From Sternotherus odoratus (taxonomy: Eukaryota; Chordata; Testudines; Kinosternidae): a stretch of 64,000 nt of DNA. The stretch covers positions 84,085,892 through 84,149,891 of the forward strand of contig JAVMKO010000001.1 of assembly GCA_032164245.1 (NCBI GenBank), given 5' to 3'. A model generated the notes under the pieces. It did not search any database and was not told the origin of the DNA. It saw nothing but the letters and a program-made list of their open reading frames with translations. Below are positions 23,836 to 38,144 of the stretch, piece after piece. Each line of letters opens with the position of its first letter. Positions within the stretch are counted from its first letter, which is position 1. A program made the position numbers and the translations under genes.

Positions 23836-24024
23836 TATAGAATATCAGGGTTGGAAGGGACCTCAGACACTCTCATAATTCAACCCGCTGCTCAAAGCAG
23901 GACCAATTTCCCATTAAGTCATCCAACTGATTTTTGTCCCCTATCTGGCTCCCTCAAGGATTGAACTCACAGCCCTGGGTTTAGCAAGGTTGCTACAAAT
24001 GCTCAAACCACTGAGCTATCTAGG
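23836..24024 (-). mobile_element. Third Cry I-type SINE, diverged
   Basis: It has the same orientation as its left neighbour: AATATCAGGGTTGGAAGGG at the tail and CCACTGAGCTATC at the head. A small insertion near GCAAGGTTGCTACAAATGC and more mismatches suggest an older copy. Confidence 0.88.
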
Positions 24025-24044
24025 GAAAATCCCAAAGGACTTTT

Positions 24045-25010
24045 AGGGTATATCTAGTGAAGTCCCAAAGGGGCCAGTCCCAAATCCAGTATTATTCAAT
24101 GTTTTAATTAACAACTTGGATAAGGGAGTGAAGAGTATGCTTACAAAATCTGCCCATAATCTCAAACTTGGAGGGTTTGCAAGTACTTGGAGGACAGCAT
24201 TAGAATTCAAAATGACATTACAAATTAGAGAATTAGTCTGAAATCAACAAGATGAAACTTAATAAAGATAAGTGCAAAGTACTTAACATAGGTAGGAAAA
24301 ATTAAAACCATAACTACAAAATGGAGAATAACTACCTAGCTGGTAGTACAACCGAAAAGGATCTGGGGATTATAGTGGATCACAAATTGAATAGGAGTGA
24401 ACAGTGTGATGCAGTTATGGAAAAGGCTAATATTCTGGGGTGTATTAACAGGAGTGTTGTATGTAATATACAGGAGGTAATTATCTCACTATTCGGCACT
24501 GGTGAGCCTTAGCTGCAGTACTATGTGTCCAATTCTGGGCACTACACTTTAGGGAAAATGTGGATAAATTGGAGAGAGTCCAGAGGAGAGCAAGAAATAT
24601 AATAAAAAGAAAACCTTACCTATGAGGAAAGGTTAAGACTAAACATGCCCAGTTTTTGGAGAAAAGATGCCTAAGCGGGGACCTAATAACAATCTTCAAA
24701 TATATTAAAAGCTATACAGTGATCGGTTTTTCTCCATGTCCACTAAAGATAAAACAAATAATGGGCCTAATCTGCAGCAAAGGAGATGTAGGTTAGATAT
24801 TAGGCAAAACTTGGTAACTAAAAGCAGTTAAGTTCTGGAACAGGCTTCCAAAGAAGGTTGTGGAAACTGCATTATTGGAGGTTTTTAAGGAAAAGTTGGA
24901 CAAACACCTGCCAGGGATGGTCTAGATTTACTTGGTCCTGCCTCAGCACAGGGGGCTGGACTTGGTCTCCCAAGGTATCTTCCTAGCCTACATTTCTATG
25001 ACTCTACGAA
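24045..25010 (+). mobile_element. CR1 LINE fragment, decayed
   Basis: A plus-strand CR1 3' half. Remnants include the KSAHNLKLGG region (24150), STTEKDLGIIVDHKLNRSEQ (24345-24405) and the C-terminal region up to ACATTTCTATGACTCTACG at about 25008. Several frames and stops. It lies directly beside the SINE cluster. Confidence 0.9.
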
Positions 25011-26489
25011 AATAAAAGATATCCCGTATTGTCATGGGGCCTGATTCTGCATTCTTTGCACTTTCAAAATCTCCACTAAATACAAGAGAGGATACCAAAC
25101 TATAAATTATAGAACTATAAAGAACTCACTCATTTACATGTAGAGGACTGAGATGCGGGGGATGGAGCCTAGAGGAAGAGGCAAAGCAAGATGAACTAGC
25201 TACGGTCTGATCCTAACATCTTTACTCAGGCAAGAGTCCAACTGATGGTCCAATTGATGCACTGACGGCTTGACTAGGACCGAGCCACAAATGAAGCAAT
25301 GCCAGGTAAAGCAACAAACAAAATGGAGATGAAAAACTCAAATAAATTCTCTGAAAAGGAGATGAATGAGGGTCAAAATGAAGTTAATTTAAACCCACAC
25401 AGGTGCTACAATGGGAGTTACAAAATAAAAGACTCAGTATAAGTCTGTAGGGACAGCACTGTAATGTCATAAATGAAAAATGGTGCCATCTGAAATATAT
25501 AGGCACAATAACGTGACTAAAGGAAAAAACTCGGCAGTAACACTATCAAAGAGAACCCATGCATGCATCCAAACTGTTAAAATAAAGCATAAGGCTCAAG
25601 AGAGACAAACATTAACAGCAAAGAAATTCCAATTTAAGGCTAAATAACGCTCTGGGGGCAGATCAGACCACCTCCATAATGGAAAGCTGAAACAGATGTA
25701 GCTATGACAATTTACACCAGCTGGGGATCTACCCCCTTGTTTTGCTCTGTATTGCATCCCTCTAGACCCTTTCTGGGATAAAGGATGTCTCAAAGCAGGT
25801 AATCATGCATAGAGCAATGGTTGGGCTAGAATAATTTAGAGTTAAATTATAAGCATGACAGAAGCTGAACTCAGTTTCTTGTTTTCAAAACAATATTTTA
25901 CATCTCAGCTGTATACATATTTTCCTTTGGGTTAATAAAAAGAGAGAGAGTATAAAAGAGAAAAACAATTTCAGTTTGAGTATACTAAACACATCATAGC
26001 TTTATTGCATTTTTCCTAAAGGTATGAATATAGGTTAGCTGACAATAGAAGACATTTCGATTCCGGGGACCAGGGTTTTATTAAATGAGAACTAAACGAT
26101 AGACACCTCCTAAAAAAAAAATCCCCAGGAAGTTGATGCATCATCGTATTGCATCTGTGTCAAGCTTTCAGTAAACAAGCAGCAACATGAATGAAATCTG
26201 CCCAGAAAGACTGCATCTGAGCTCCAACCACGCAGTCTCTGGCCAAACCACTGCATATGAAATAAAGTTTTATTTCATTTTCGAGTGTTCAGTTACGCTT
26301 GTACCATTTCCTGTGGAAAATTGAAGCTTTGAAGTGTGTGTCTATAACTCAAGCGTCCCTGAAACCCAACCATTTTGAGAAGCCCCTTAAAAAAAAAAAG
26401 AAAAACAAAACAACCTCCCCAACACTCACACACACGAGCCGTTCAATCAACCCATCCGTCGTGATGCCAGAAAGTTTATTAGAGAGATC
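25011..26489. other. No gene seen
   Basis: AT-rich intronic sequence with poly-A stretches near 26113 and 26388. No recognised family. Confidence 0.5.
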
Positions 26490-27734
26490 ATTGTAAACAA
26501 TGCCCCCAAATGCCCCCAAGGCCCTCTTCCCTCCCCCGCCTCTGTTGTGCTGGCGACAGGCTGCGGCGGCGACACACACATCCATACGGCACAGTAACGC
26601 TGAACCCCCAGGAGAGCAACACGGGGCTGTCTGTCATCTTCCCCCCTCTCCCCCGCCCCACAATTGCCCCTTAAGGAGATCGGGCCGCGCATTTTTTGTG
26701 CTGCAGAAGGACCTGTTCCTCTTCCACCCACACACCTCTCCCCCCAGCTCCGTAGGACCGAAGTCTTAGCCCGCCGCAGACACTTGCGGCATGGTACTCC
26801 ATACAGATGGCTGGGGGGGGGGGGGGGGATTGATGCACGACGAAGGCTCTTTCTAGCCCCGATTTACAGCCTCCTCTCGTGTCCCGCTAAAATTCTGTCC
26901 ACACGGTGGAAACGGCTTGACACCAAATGTACGTGGGTAAAAAGCGGATCCGACACAATCGAGTGGGAAACACCCCCCAGCTCGACCTGCAAGCGGGAGG
27001 GCAGCGGCCGGCGGGTTAATTACCAAAAGCCCCACCCCGAGTGTGTCCCCCCCCCCCGGCGGGCGCACTTCGCCGGCGGTAATGGAGACCCCTGAGGGCT
27101 GCAAGAGGGGTTTAGCTACCCTGCAAAGCGCAGCCATCTGCGTTCCCTAGGTGCGCCGGGGCGGATCTCTACGCTCCCCAAGGGCCAGATCCTGGGAGAT
27201 GCGCAGCGTCTGCAGCTCCCACTCACTACAGGTGCTCAGCCCTTCCCGAGAGGGAGTCCTGGCTTCCCGGATCAGCCTCCCCACTCCGGATGCGCAAAAC
27301 TGCGGCTCCCCGGGTCGGGGAGGGGGGCCTGGGCGCAGCGAGGGGGCCCCACACCCGCCAGAGGCTGCGGGTCGCAGACGGGATTTTTGGGTGGGTTGGT
27401 TACAGCTGATGCTTCGTCCAAAGAAAAAAAGTGTCAAAATGCGCAACATCCGCGCGCACTGGGGGCTGGGTTTCCCCGCAATACTCGCCACAGTCCGCTC
27501 CCAGCGCAAACTGCGAGGGGCACAAGACCGGGCTGGGTGGCCAGAGCCCCCCCACCCCCGCCCCCGGCATTTCCAGGTGCTCCCAGACTAGAACCCCTCC
27601 CCTCGCCCGCTGCACTGACATCGAGGGGCTGCCCGCCACCCCCCACAGGTGGTCACACGGGGAAAGGCCACACGCCATGACCCCCTCAACCGCTGGCCCC
27701 AGATGGACACAGCGGGAAGGCTCCACACCATGAC

Positions 27735-27735
<1 letters not shown>
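26490..27735. other. GC-rich intronic sequence, no gene recognised
   Basis: The sequence is CpG-rich with a G homopolymer at about 26812-26828 and C runs near 27045. Several frames stay open on both strands by composition, but none shows a known domain. It is best read as the intronic shoulder of the ABTB3 CpG island. Confidence 0.5.
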
Positions 27736-29635
<1,900 letters not shown>

Positions 29636-29935
29636 GCTGCACCCGCAGGAAACCGGAGAGGGAACGGAAAGACGAGACCGAGCCCACTCGCCGCTCTGCT
29701 GCGCCTCGCCAGAGCCTCCTGCCGGCTCACGCACCGAGTCGGCTCCGCGGCGGGGCTCGGCCGCCCCACTCCCAGCCGGGCGGCGCAGGAACGCCGGAAA
29801 AATCAAAGTGTTTAAATGTTTCCCGTCTCCCCGCCGCCAGCAGCAGCAGCAGCGCCGCCGCCAGCCTCCCTCGCCGCTCCCCGCACTGCACTAGCAGGCA
29901 GCCCTGGACCGCAAAACCCAGCCAGCCAGCCGAAA

Positions 29936-30370
29936 AGGGAGGGGGGGGGGGGAGGCGGGCCTATGTAAAACAGCTCGGGAACGAGCCAATGAGGTTGGAA
30001 TATGCTAATTATATCACCACTCACCCCCTGTTTCTCCCCCCGGCGGCAGGAGGTGGGGGGAGTCGAGCCTCACTCTTTGGAATTCATGGAGACTCGAGAC
30101 CCGGAGCGCGGACCCCAGGCAGCGCTCCCGGCGCTGAGCCTGTTCCCGGGACCTGGGGGAGCGGGGTGGGGTTTTTTTACGTCTCTCGCTGGTCATTTGT
30201 TTGTGTTGAACTTCGCTGTTGAGAAAGAACCCGCGGGAGCCCTGTCGATTCTCCCAAGGGAGCGGGGAGTGATTGGGGTGGTTAAGAATAGCCCACCCCC
30301 CAGGCTATTAGAAACCAGCTAAAACAGAGCCAGCAGCTGTGCATTCCCGTCCTGCTCCAGTGGTTCCCCG
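29936..30370. other. Upstream flank of the ABTB3 promoter, no gene seen
   Basis: Moderately GC-rich sequence containing TATGCTAATT at about 30001-30010, which resembles an octamer-type site. No conserved frame. Confidence 0.4.
29945..29992 (-). promoter_or_regulatory. ABTB3: Candidate ABTB3 core promoter elements
   Basis: Read in the gene's direction there is ATTGG (inverted CCAAT) at 29990-29986, then a weak TATA-like TTTTACATA at 29972-29964, then a GC box (GCCCGCCTCC, Sp1 type) at about 29960-29951. A G homopolymer follows at about 29940-29952. The order and spacing look like a proximal promoter about 330-370 bp before the start codon. No transcription start can be read from sequence alone. 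Confidence 0.45.
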
Positions 30371-30880
30371 CCCCTGGGGCCACCGCCGTCCCTAGCCATT
30401 TTGGTGCCCTACGCAGCCCCCCTCCCCCGCGGGAGGGGTCTGTGGGGGGCCCCAGGCCTCTGCAGGGAGTGGGAAGGGGGGCAGGCCCCGGGCCTTCATG
30501 GGACGAAGGGATCTAACTTGGGGGGGGGAGAGAAACAGCCCCCCAGCATTATGCGGCAGAGGGGAGCGGGTTGGGGCCAGGTCGCTCCACTTCCTGCCGC
30601 CCGGTGAGTGCAAGGCAGCCAAGCGGACCCGGTAAGTGGAGCGACTCGGCCCCAGCCCGCTCCGCTCCCCTGGCTCCCAGCCTTGGGCGGACAGGTGGAA
30701 ACCGCCTCCCAGCATTCACCGGCGGCGCGGCTGGAAGCCAGAGGAGCGGGTCGGGGTCGGGGTCGGGTCGCTCCACTGACCGCCGCCAGGGAGAGCAGGC
30801 CCGCCCCCTGCTGCAGTCCTCAAGGGAGCTGGGGCGGGGGGCTGGAGCCGCACACAGCTGAGGTCAGGTAAGCGCGGCCC
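30371..30880. repeat. GC-rich interspersed repeat with internal inverted repeat
   Basis: Arms at about 30561-30592 (GGGGAGCGGGTTGGGGCCAG, then GTCGCTCCACTT) and 30634-30669 (AAGTGGAGCGAC, then CGGCCCCAGCCCGCTCCGCT) are near reverse complements separated by about 40 bp. A third, direct copy of the first arm begins at about 30744. Opening words such as TTGGTGCCCTACGCAG suggest a dispersed turtle repeat of unknown family. It is not coding. Confidence 0.6.
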
Positions 30881-32289
30881 TGGCTGGGGCGCAAACCAAC
30901 ACAGATACCTCAGGTTTTTGTGACTGCACCTATGCCTTCCACCCCTCCCATTTAATTACGTGGAGCAACAAGCACCATTACAGGTCAGAGCAGGCCCAGC
31001 TGATGGTGTCTGGTATGAGAGACAGGGACCTGACTAGAGTGGGAAATTGGAAAGCCTGATATTTTCCCCATCAAAGTTTCCCCCTCCCCATCATTAAAAA
31101 AAACCATTTTTCTTTAAGATAAATAATCTAGTCCTGAAAGTGAACATGGACAACTGCTCAGTTCAGGAACTAATGTGTCTGGCCCCTGCCAAAACAGGAT
31201 GCACCTCTCTATTCTTCTTGTGTTGGTAAATGCCACTCACCCTTCTGCTTTTGCTTTGCTGGCATGGCAGTTGCAACACCCGTAGTGTAGGCAATATCAA
31301 GAGACCTAAGATTTTGGAGGCGGTTCTGAGAGGTTCATCAAAGCCCCAAGATACCTAAAACTGGGCATGAGTAGTTCTGTTAACACAGCTGTGCGCATGC
31401 TTTAAGTTAGCATGAGTTCAAACCCTCTGGGTCAGGGGTTCAGTATGTGTGTCTTTTGAAGAAACAAAAGTAGCAATGGGGAAGTATAAAGGAAGTTTCT
31501 ATTGAACCTGTTAGCATTAGCTCCCAAACAGATTAAAGGGATTCTCTCTCCTTCATTTTTCTCACATTCTTTTTATTCCAATGGTTTTCCAAAAACAAAA
31601 TAAACAATAAAACAATATAAACAAAAACCAATAAAACAAATAATAAAACAAAATAAAGCCATGGGGGGGAAAAAAAGTAGAGAAACTTGATTTAGAATTA
31701 AACAAACTGCCAGGTAGTAGCAGTGGGCATAGTTTCAAACTGGAAAAATAATCTCCAAATAATTAGTACTCTGAACCCCCTAAAAAAACTCTTAAAATTG
31801 CACCCCAAAGAACAAAGCAGAATTTGAACCGCGAGACTCCTATTAATGTTGGTGAGAGTTTCGCATGCACAGCTAAAAAAATCCTGTACAGTGCATATAT
31901 ATATAGTATATATTAATCTTCATGTGCTGTGTTATTGCTAATGGGAGTTGCATGGCAAAGGGCCCATGCAACAAACAGAATATACTCCTAAGTGTGTACT
32001 TCTGTTCTGCAGAAATGTTAGATTGCTTTAATTGTAAAACACCAACACACATCTATCCCTTTAGTATAAGGATAGCAAACATTTCTTCACCCTGTCGGTG
32101 TAGTCAGTTAAAATTCTTCAGCAGACAAGGCCAGTCAGGTAAGAGATTTACCCTCTCAAGGGAGCAAAAACTGGCAGGCCTTCAACATAAACTTCCTAAA
32201 GGAAAAGTATGAACACAACTACAAGGAGAAGGTAGACTAGTTGGGGGTAAGTATGACATCCCTGAAAACACCTAGAGGGATTTACACTA
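30881..32289. other. No gene seen
   Basis: AT-rich sequence with an A-rich simple stretch at about 31590-31665 (AAATAAAAC-type words) and TATATATATAG near 31895. No coding signal. Confidence 0.5.
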
Positions 32290-32339
32290 TGACTTAAGGG
32301 AGGTACAGTAAGAAACTCAAGAGATATCTTGGCGGATGG

Positions 32340-33204
32340 GGGAGCTCTGGATTAAAGTGAACACCATGCTGAAGAAAGGAAGGGCTAATGTAATGCCCAT
32401 CTTTAAAAAGCCTAAAGAGGAGCCAGAGAACTATAGATCAATCTGCCTGACCTTGATACCTGGGAAGCTCCGACCTAGAGCAATAGATAAAACATTCAAT
32501 TTGCCAATATCTGGAGGATAAAGGGTGATCACTAGCAACCAGCATGGATTTAGTAAAAACTAATCATGCCAAACCAGCTTAATTTTCTTCTTTGACAAGG
32601 TAACTGATATGGTGAATAGGAATAACGTAGTGGACATAATATACCTGCACTTTAGCAAGGCTTTTGACACAGTCCCATGTGACAGTCTCATACATAAGGC
32701 TGGAGAAATGCAGGCTTGGTGGAACTACCATTAAGTGGATATATAATTGGTTAAACAATCGCAGACAAAGAGTAACTATAAATGATGTCAGATTGGAAGG
32801 AGAGCTCAACTGGGGTTCCACAGAGATCTGTTTTGGGTCTGGTGTTATTTAGCATTTTTATTAATAACCTGGATGTAGGAATAGAGAGCATACTATTCAA
32901 ATTTTCAGATAACAGAAAGCTGGGGGGCTTGTTTACAAACACTTTGGAGAATGGTGCTAAAATTCAGAGTGATCTTGATAACTAGACTACAAAAAACAAA
33001 AAGAAATTCAACAAAGACAAGTGTAAGGAACTACACTTAGCAAAGAAAAAACAAATACACAAATGCAGAACGGGGAAAACTGGCTTGGCAGCAGCACTGC
33101 TGAAAAGGATCTTGGAGTTGTGGCGGATAATAACCTCAACATGAGTCAGCAATGCAACGCTGTTGCAAAAAAAGCAAATGAAATTTTGAGTTGCATTAAC
33201 AGAG
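32340..33204 (+). mobile_element. CR1 LINE, left part, interrupted by a solo LTR
   Basis: Plus-strand CR1 reverse-transcriptase remnants: EEPENYRSICLTLIPGKL at 32415-32470, GVPQRSVLGLVLFSIFINNL at 32815-32875, KFSDNRKLGG (FADD equivalent degraded) and STAEKDLGVVADNNLNMSQQ near 33090-33150. The element breaks at 33204 at an inserted LTR and resumes at 33632. Confidence 0.9.
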
Positions 33205-33631
33205 TGTGGCAGGGTGCTGGCCAGGAGTGCCTGAGCCAGCCCTGCGGGCCCTTTAAGAGGGAGAAAAGCCCTCTGCAAACCTCCCTTGCAGGAAGGCTAA
33301 TCAGCCACCTGGCTTGCAGGGCAATCAACAGGGATGAGTTGCACCTGGCAGCCTCCTCAGGGGGATAAAAGGCCTGCCAGGAAGCAAGCCCAGTGTGGTG
33401 GGGATGGTGTAGAGTGAGGTGGTTGTTGGAGCTAGTCAGAGCTGTGTGTTGGAGTTGTAAGCTGTAGCTGAACTATATAGAGTTGATAGAGCTGCAAGCT
33501 GAAAGACTGTATTGTATAAAGCTGTATATATTGGTGGTGGGGTCCTGCACTGTGAATAAAGAGCACTGTTTGAAGCAAGAGAAGGGTTTCCTGCCTGTTC
33601 CTGAGGAGGGGTGAGAGAGCGGTCTGTCACA
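33205..33631 (+). mobile_element. Solo LTR, 427 bp, inside a CR1
   Basis: It starts TGTGGCAGGGTGC and ends GGTCTGTCACA, flanked by a perfect 4-bp duplication AGAG (33201-33204 and 33632-33635). GATAAAAGG at 33364 is TATA-like and AATAAA lies at 33555-33560, so it reads in the plus direction. The CR1 sequence is continuous across it once one AGAG is removed. No internal genes. A 4-bp duplication fits Gypsy-type or some ERV integrases; class unresolved. Confidence 0.93.
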
Positions 33632-34212
33632 AGAGGCATAGCATGCAAGTCACGGGAGGCGATAGTACCGCTTTACTCAGTGCTAGTCAGGCCTCAGTTG
33701 GAGTATTGTGTACAATTTTGGTCATCAATATATAGAAAGGATGTAGAGAAACTGAAAAGGATCCAGAGGTGAGCAACAAAGATGATCAAAAGGATGGAAT
33801 GCAAGCCATATGAGCAAAGATTGAAGGAAGTGGATATGTTTAGTTTGGAAAAGAAGAGATTACAGGAGGACATGATAGGGATCTTCAAATACTTGAAAGG
33901 CTGCCATAAAAAAGTTGGAGAAAAGTTTCTCTCTTTTGCCCCAGAGGGCAGGACAAGAAGCAATGGGTTCACACTAAAGCACAGCAAATTTACACTGAAT
34001 CTCAGGAAAAATTTCCTAACTGTAAGAACAGTAGGACAATGGAACAAACCGCCTAGGGAAGTCATGGAATCTCCTTCAGAGGGGGTTTTCAAAAAGAGGC
34101 TGTATACCTCTCTGTCTTGGATGGTTTAGACACAAGAAATCCTGTGGCAGGGGGGTAGACTAGAAATTAGATGACTCTTGTGGTCCCTTCTAACTCTACG
34201 GTTCTATGATAA
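33632..34212 (+). mobile_element. CR1 LINE, right part, with 3' tail
   Basis: Continues the CR1 of 32340-33204: GGCATAGCATGCAAGTCACG, then the C-terminal frame at 33782-34129 (RLKEVDMFSLEKKRLQEDM, GQWNKPPREVMESP). The 3' end reads GTGGTCCCTTCTAACTCTAC and GGTTCTATGAT. Together the two parts form one decayed 5'-truncated copy. Confidence 0.92.
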
Positions 34213-35200
34213 GGTTAGAGCCATTCTGTAGTAGTTGGGTCAGTCCTCAGACTGTGGCATGCAAGAAGGAAGGGGCATTAACATTAAGGCCCTGCATACT
34301 ATGTGGTAAGCTGAATTGTAAGTCTTCACTGCACAGTTAACCCAAATGATTGGCACCCAGGTCAGAACCCTGGGTTACCCTAGCTGGGGTGTGAGTGTCC
34401 CCACAGCAAAGCCCTAGGTACATCACTGTTTCTGCACTTGCCCATGTGCATCTGTGGACATAACCCATGGTTCTTTGTGCTGAGAGGCCCAAGATTCATT
34501 CCCTGTCAACTGTGTTAATTGTGGGAGAATGTCATCTGACTTTTGGGGGGGTTGAGGGATGGGTACTGGAGGATGATCTGCACTTGAGTGGTCTTCCCGG
34601 CATCCTCGCTGCAAAGTGTGTGGGTTCCAGCCCGAATTGAAGCAGAGCCTGCAATCTAAACGATGTCCTCAGCTGGGTCAGCTAGCCTGGTCTTAAAGCA
34701 TCTCCAAACTTGGGTCAGAGGTTTTTCTGTGTGGATAATAGGGAGTTTGAGCTAAATCCAGTTAAGAGCCCAGGTTAATTGTACAGTGAACATATGATTC
34801 TATAGTAGGGTCCCCCCTGGTGTCTACAGTACTCCAGTGCAACAGATTAGAAATTTTCTATTCAGCTTCACCTTAACTCAGGAAAAATCTCCATGTTAGA
34901 ATTTAATGAGAATGAACACAAACATACAGAATATCTTGGGAGATTTTTCTAAACAGATTCTATTTGATTTACTCTGCCCCTATATTTTCAGAGAGCTGCA
35001 ACTTTTTGTATTGACAACACATGGCTGCACTCAGGCATTATCAGGGGGAAACTATGTTATGAAAGCTAGGTAGTAAACAGCTCTTGATGACTGGAAAGGC
35101 GTGGGAAATAGCTTGGGAGTGTGGCCTAAGCACATCAGCACACATTCTGCAGTGATCAGAAGTAAAATAGTTAACGTTGACATTAAAACGGGTCAGCAAC
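34213..35200. other. No gene seen
   Basis: No recognised family or coding signal in this upstream stretch. Confidence 0.45.
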
Positions 35201-35214
35201 GTTTCAAAAGTAGT

Positions 35215-35310
35215 GTGCCGTGTCCGATGAAGTGGGCTATAGCCCACGAAAGCTTATGCTGAAATAAACTGGTTAGTCTCTAAGGTGCTACAAGTATTCC
35301 TCATTTATTC
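35215..35310 (+). mobile_element. Penelope-type 3' end fragment
   Basis: GTCCGATGAAGTGGGCTATA, CCCACGAAAGCTTATGCTG and GGTTAGTCTCTAAGGTGCTA are the 3' UTR words of the Penelope-like family seen at 16060-16680, here in plus orientation and heavily truncated. Confidence 0.75.
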
Positions 35311-35324
35311 ACTGTAACTTAAGG

Positions 35325-35563
35325 TTTCAGTAATACATTTTAACATGTATAGAAGGTCTCTTTCTATAAGTATATACTATAACTAAACTATTGTTGTATG
35401 TAAAGTAAATAAGATTTTAAAAATGTTTAAGAAGCTTCATTTAAAATTCAATTAAAATGCAGAGCTCCCCGGACCAGTGGCCAGGACTCGGGCAGTGTGA
35501 CTGCCACGGAAAATCAGCTCATGTGCCGCCTTCAGCACCCGTGCCACAGGTTGCCTACCCCTG
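35325..35563 (-). mobile_element. hAT-type element fragment
   Basis: The right end (35563) reads, on the minus strand, CAGGGGTAGGCAACCTGTGG, a hAT-Charlie-like terminus. The body contains GTGCCACAGG, CCGGACCAGTGGCCAGGAC and an AT-rich half I know from other turtle copies. The far terminus is not identified; a Penelope tail lies next to it. Confidence 0.65.
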
Positions 35564-38144
35564 CATTAAAACAATCGTCTTTAGGCTACAAAGTTAACCA
35601 CGCATGGGGCAGTTGACATCTCAGAGCTATTGTTTCAGGCTCTCTGCGGACTCAATATCATGCTATGGTTTTAGAGTCCATTCATATTTGAAGAGTTTTC
35701 TTTTCAAAATTACAATTCTGGCCCACGAAAGCCAGATTCTGGGGCCCTGTTGAATTAGTGGTCACAGTAAGATTTCAAAATCAAATTATACATGGCAGAA
35801 AACACCCCAATTTGATTAATTTGAAGCAATGCAACGTGCCCTTCATGGAGCTTCGGTGACCTTTCATTGCCTGTGGGATGCTTTCCAAGGACAGGATGTC
35901 TTTGCTGCTGCATACTTGATTGAGCTAGCACATGGACTGGAGGGAACAGCAGGAACTACTAAAAGGGCTACAAGTGTATCTGAGGAAATGTGACTAGATA
36001 AACGTACAGACCGATTTCCTTGGAATGGGAGGGGAGACCAGATCAGTTTGGAAAAATAAAACCTGTCCCAATACTTAGTGCCTAGATGCCACAACTGGGA
36101 GCTTCAGAAACAATCCTCAATCCCAAACCAAAAAGCATATTGTAACATTCCTTGGGCAACCACAACATTTATACCCTACTTTGCAAGCTGCAGTCTTTGA
36201 TGGTACCATTAACCAACATAGCAAAAACAGATACAAGAAAACAGTCCGGTGGATGCCAGATAATGGAAACCCTTCACTGACTTGGAAACACTTATGTTAG
36301 TATCAGTCTTACAGGTTTTAGAATTCAGACAGGAATTTCTGAAGCAGTTATCCGCAGGCGATAGTACGTCAATGCGATGCTGGCTTAGTGAAGACTGATG
36401 ATATCTGAAAGAGGGTCAGTGAAACTGACACACACAAGGGTTGATCAATACCAGTTTACATCAGTGGGCAAAAGATCATACTCTGATTCAAAACAGGGTA
36501 GGCAATACGTTCCTTGACTTTCCTCCTGCCACTGAATTGACTGCAAACAGATCATCTTGCACCTGAATGAGAATCTGTTCTCATTAGGAATTAAATAGTC
36601 CACAGTAGAAAAGGGCTAGCAAATGGCTTGAGAGTTGCACTAGTACTTTCTGGGGAAAGAATTTAGGCTGGAAACTGACCATTGTGCACTCTTAACACAA
36701 GGGTGCCCATCCTCCTCAAATGTAGCCCTGAAAAGTCCTAAAATGCCATCTTGTTCTGGTAGTTGCAGAGGAGGATTTAGCTGATTAATGTCCATTCTTA
36801 TTGCTGGTGAAGTCGAATCAGTAACATATCTAATTCACCACACATGAAAGAGATATGTACAAGCTAATACTGTCATTTTCCACCTGTAAAGTTATGTGCA
36901 AAACAGCCCTAGTATTCCTGGCAGAGCAGCCTGGATTTGCAGCAACATTTCAAATCTGTGCTGTAGCAATTCCAAGCGAGGAAGGAAATCAATCCTCACA
37001 TCACAGGTAATACTTTACCCTGCAGGTCTATTACCTGTCAATCACCATACAGAGTAGCAGAACCAAGTAGCTGACTGACTGCTCCCTAGCACATCTACAT
37101 CAGCAGGAGTAGGAGATGAATACTGCTATGAAATTGCTTGTTAAGCCAGGGAGAAGGACCCCCAAAACAAGGTCCAATACTGCACTTGGGTCTCAACTCA
37201 AAGCTCAATGCAGTCTATCGACTTTAATGGGTGTTGGGATCAGGATCCTAATTTGTAACCAGCCAGCAGGTTGGGCATGGTTTTTATTTTGGCTCATAGA
37301 TTTTGTAACTTTTTTTAAAAAAGGGGGTGGGGCATAGATACAAAACAGAAGCCCGGCAGGCAGAGTCACACTCCAGGCCCGCTCCTCCATTACAAGACAC
37401 CTCGTTTGCCTTTTTTAAAATGGCAACATTAATAAAGGCTTTTGAGCACTGAGCATGCCGCCCCCTCGTCCTCTGCTAGCAGGAGATAGACTGGGCTAAC
37501 CTCAACATTTGTTTTCTTAAGAGTACTTTGGCCAGTGCCAGAACAGGCTAGAGTCAAGGAGGATATAAAGCTTGCTCTCCTCTAACCCGCAGCTGGTGAT
37601 AGCTTATGTGTACAGTACAGGACTTTTTTTTAACCCCGCTATTTTGGTATCAGGTCCTGCAGGACCCGTGGGATCCCACTATCACACAGGGTTCTACTTT
37701 TTCTGTGAACTCCCCTGCCTGAAAAGCATCACATTGCTAATTTGTCTTGAAAGTACACTACATGTGCCATGTTTTGGTCAGGAGTAAGGGAAACAGGACA
37801 GCAGCCCATGCTGAGGAGCACTGTAGAGGCAAGAGAGGCATGGAAACTCCCCTCTCCAACCCAAAACTCAACCAAACCTCAATAGGGGCCTGCTCGTGAG
37901 AAGACAATTTAAAGGTGAAGTACAAAGCGAAATATAAACTTGAGTACAGCACAGACTGGTGTGCTGGATGTTTCCCTTCCCTTTGTTAGTAGGGACAGTA
38001 AGAATAGAAATTTGAACATGCTCTACCATTTTCCAAATAATTACTTTTCCCCACCCATGCCTTGTGAAATCATCTTGGTACTTTGTAATTCAATGAAGGT
38101 ATCCTACAATGCGTCATATAGTATCCTCACCCCTAATGTGAATT
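35564..38144. other. No gene seen
   Basis: Unique-looking sequence without recognised repeats or coding frames. Confidence 0.5.
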
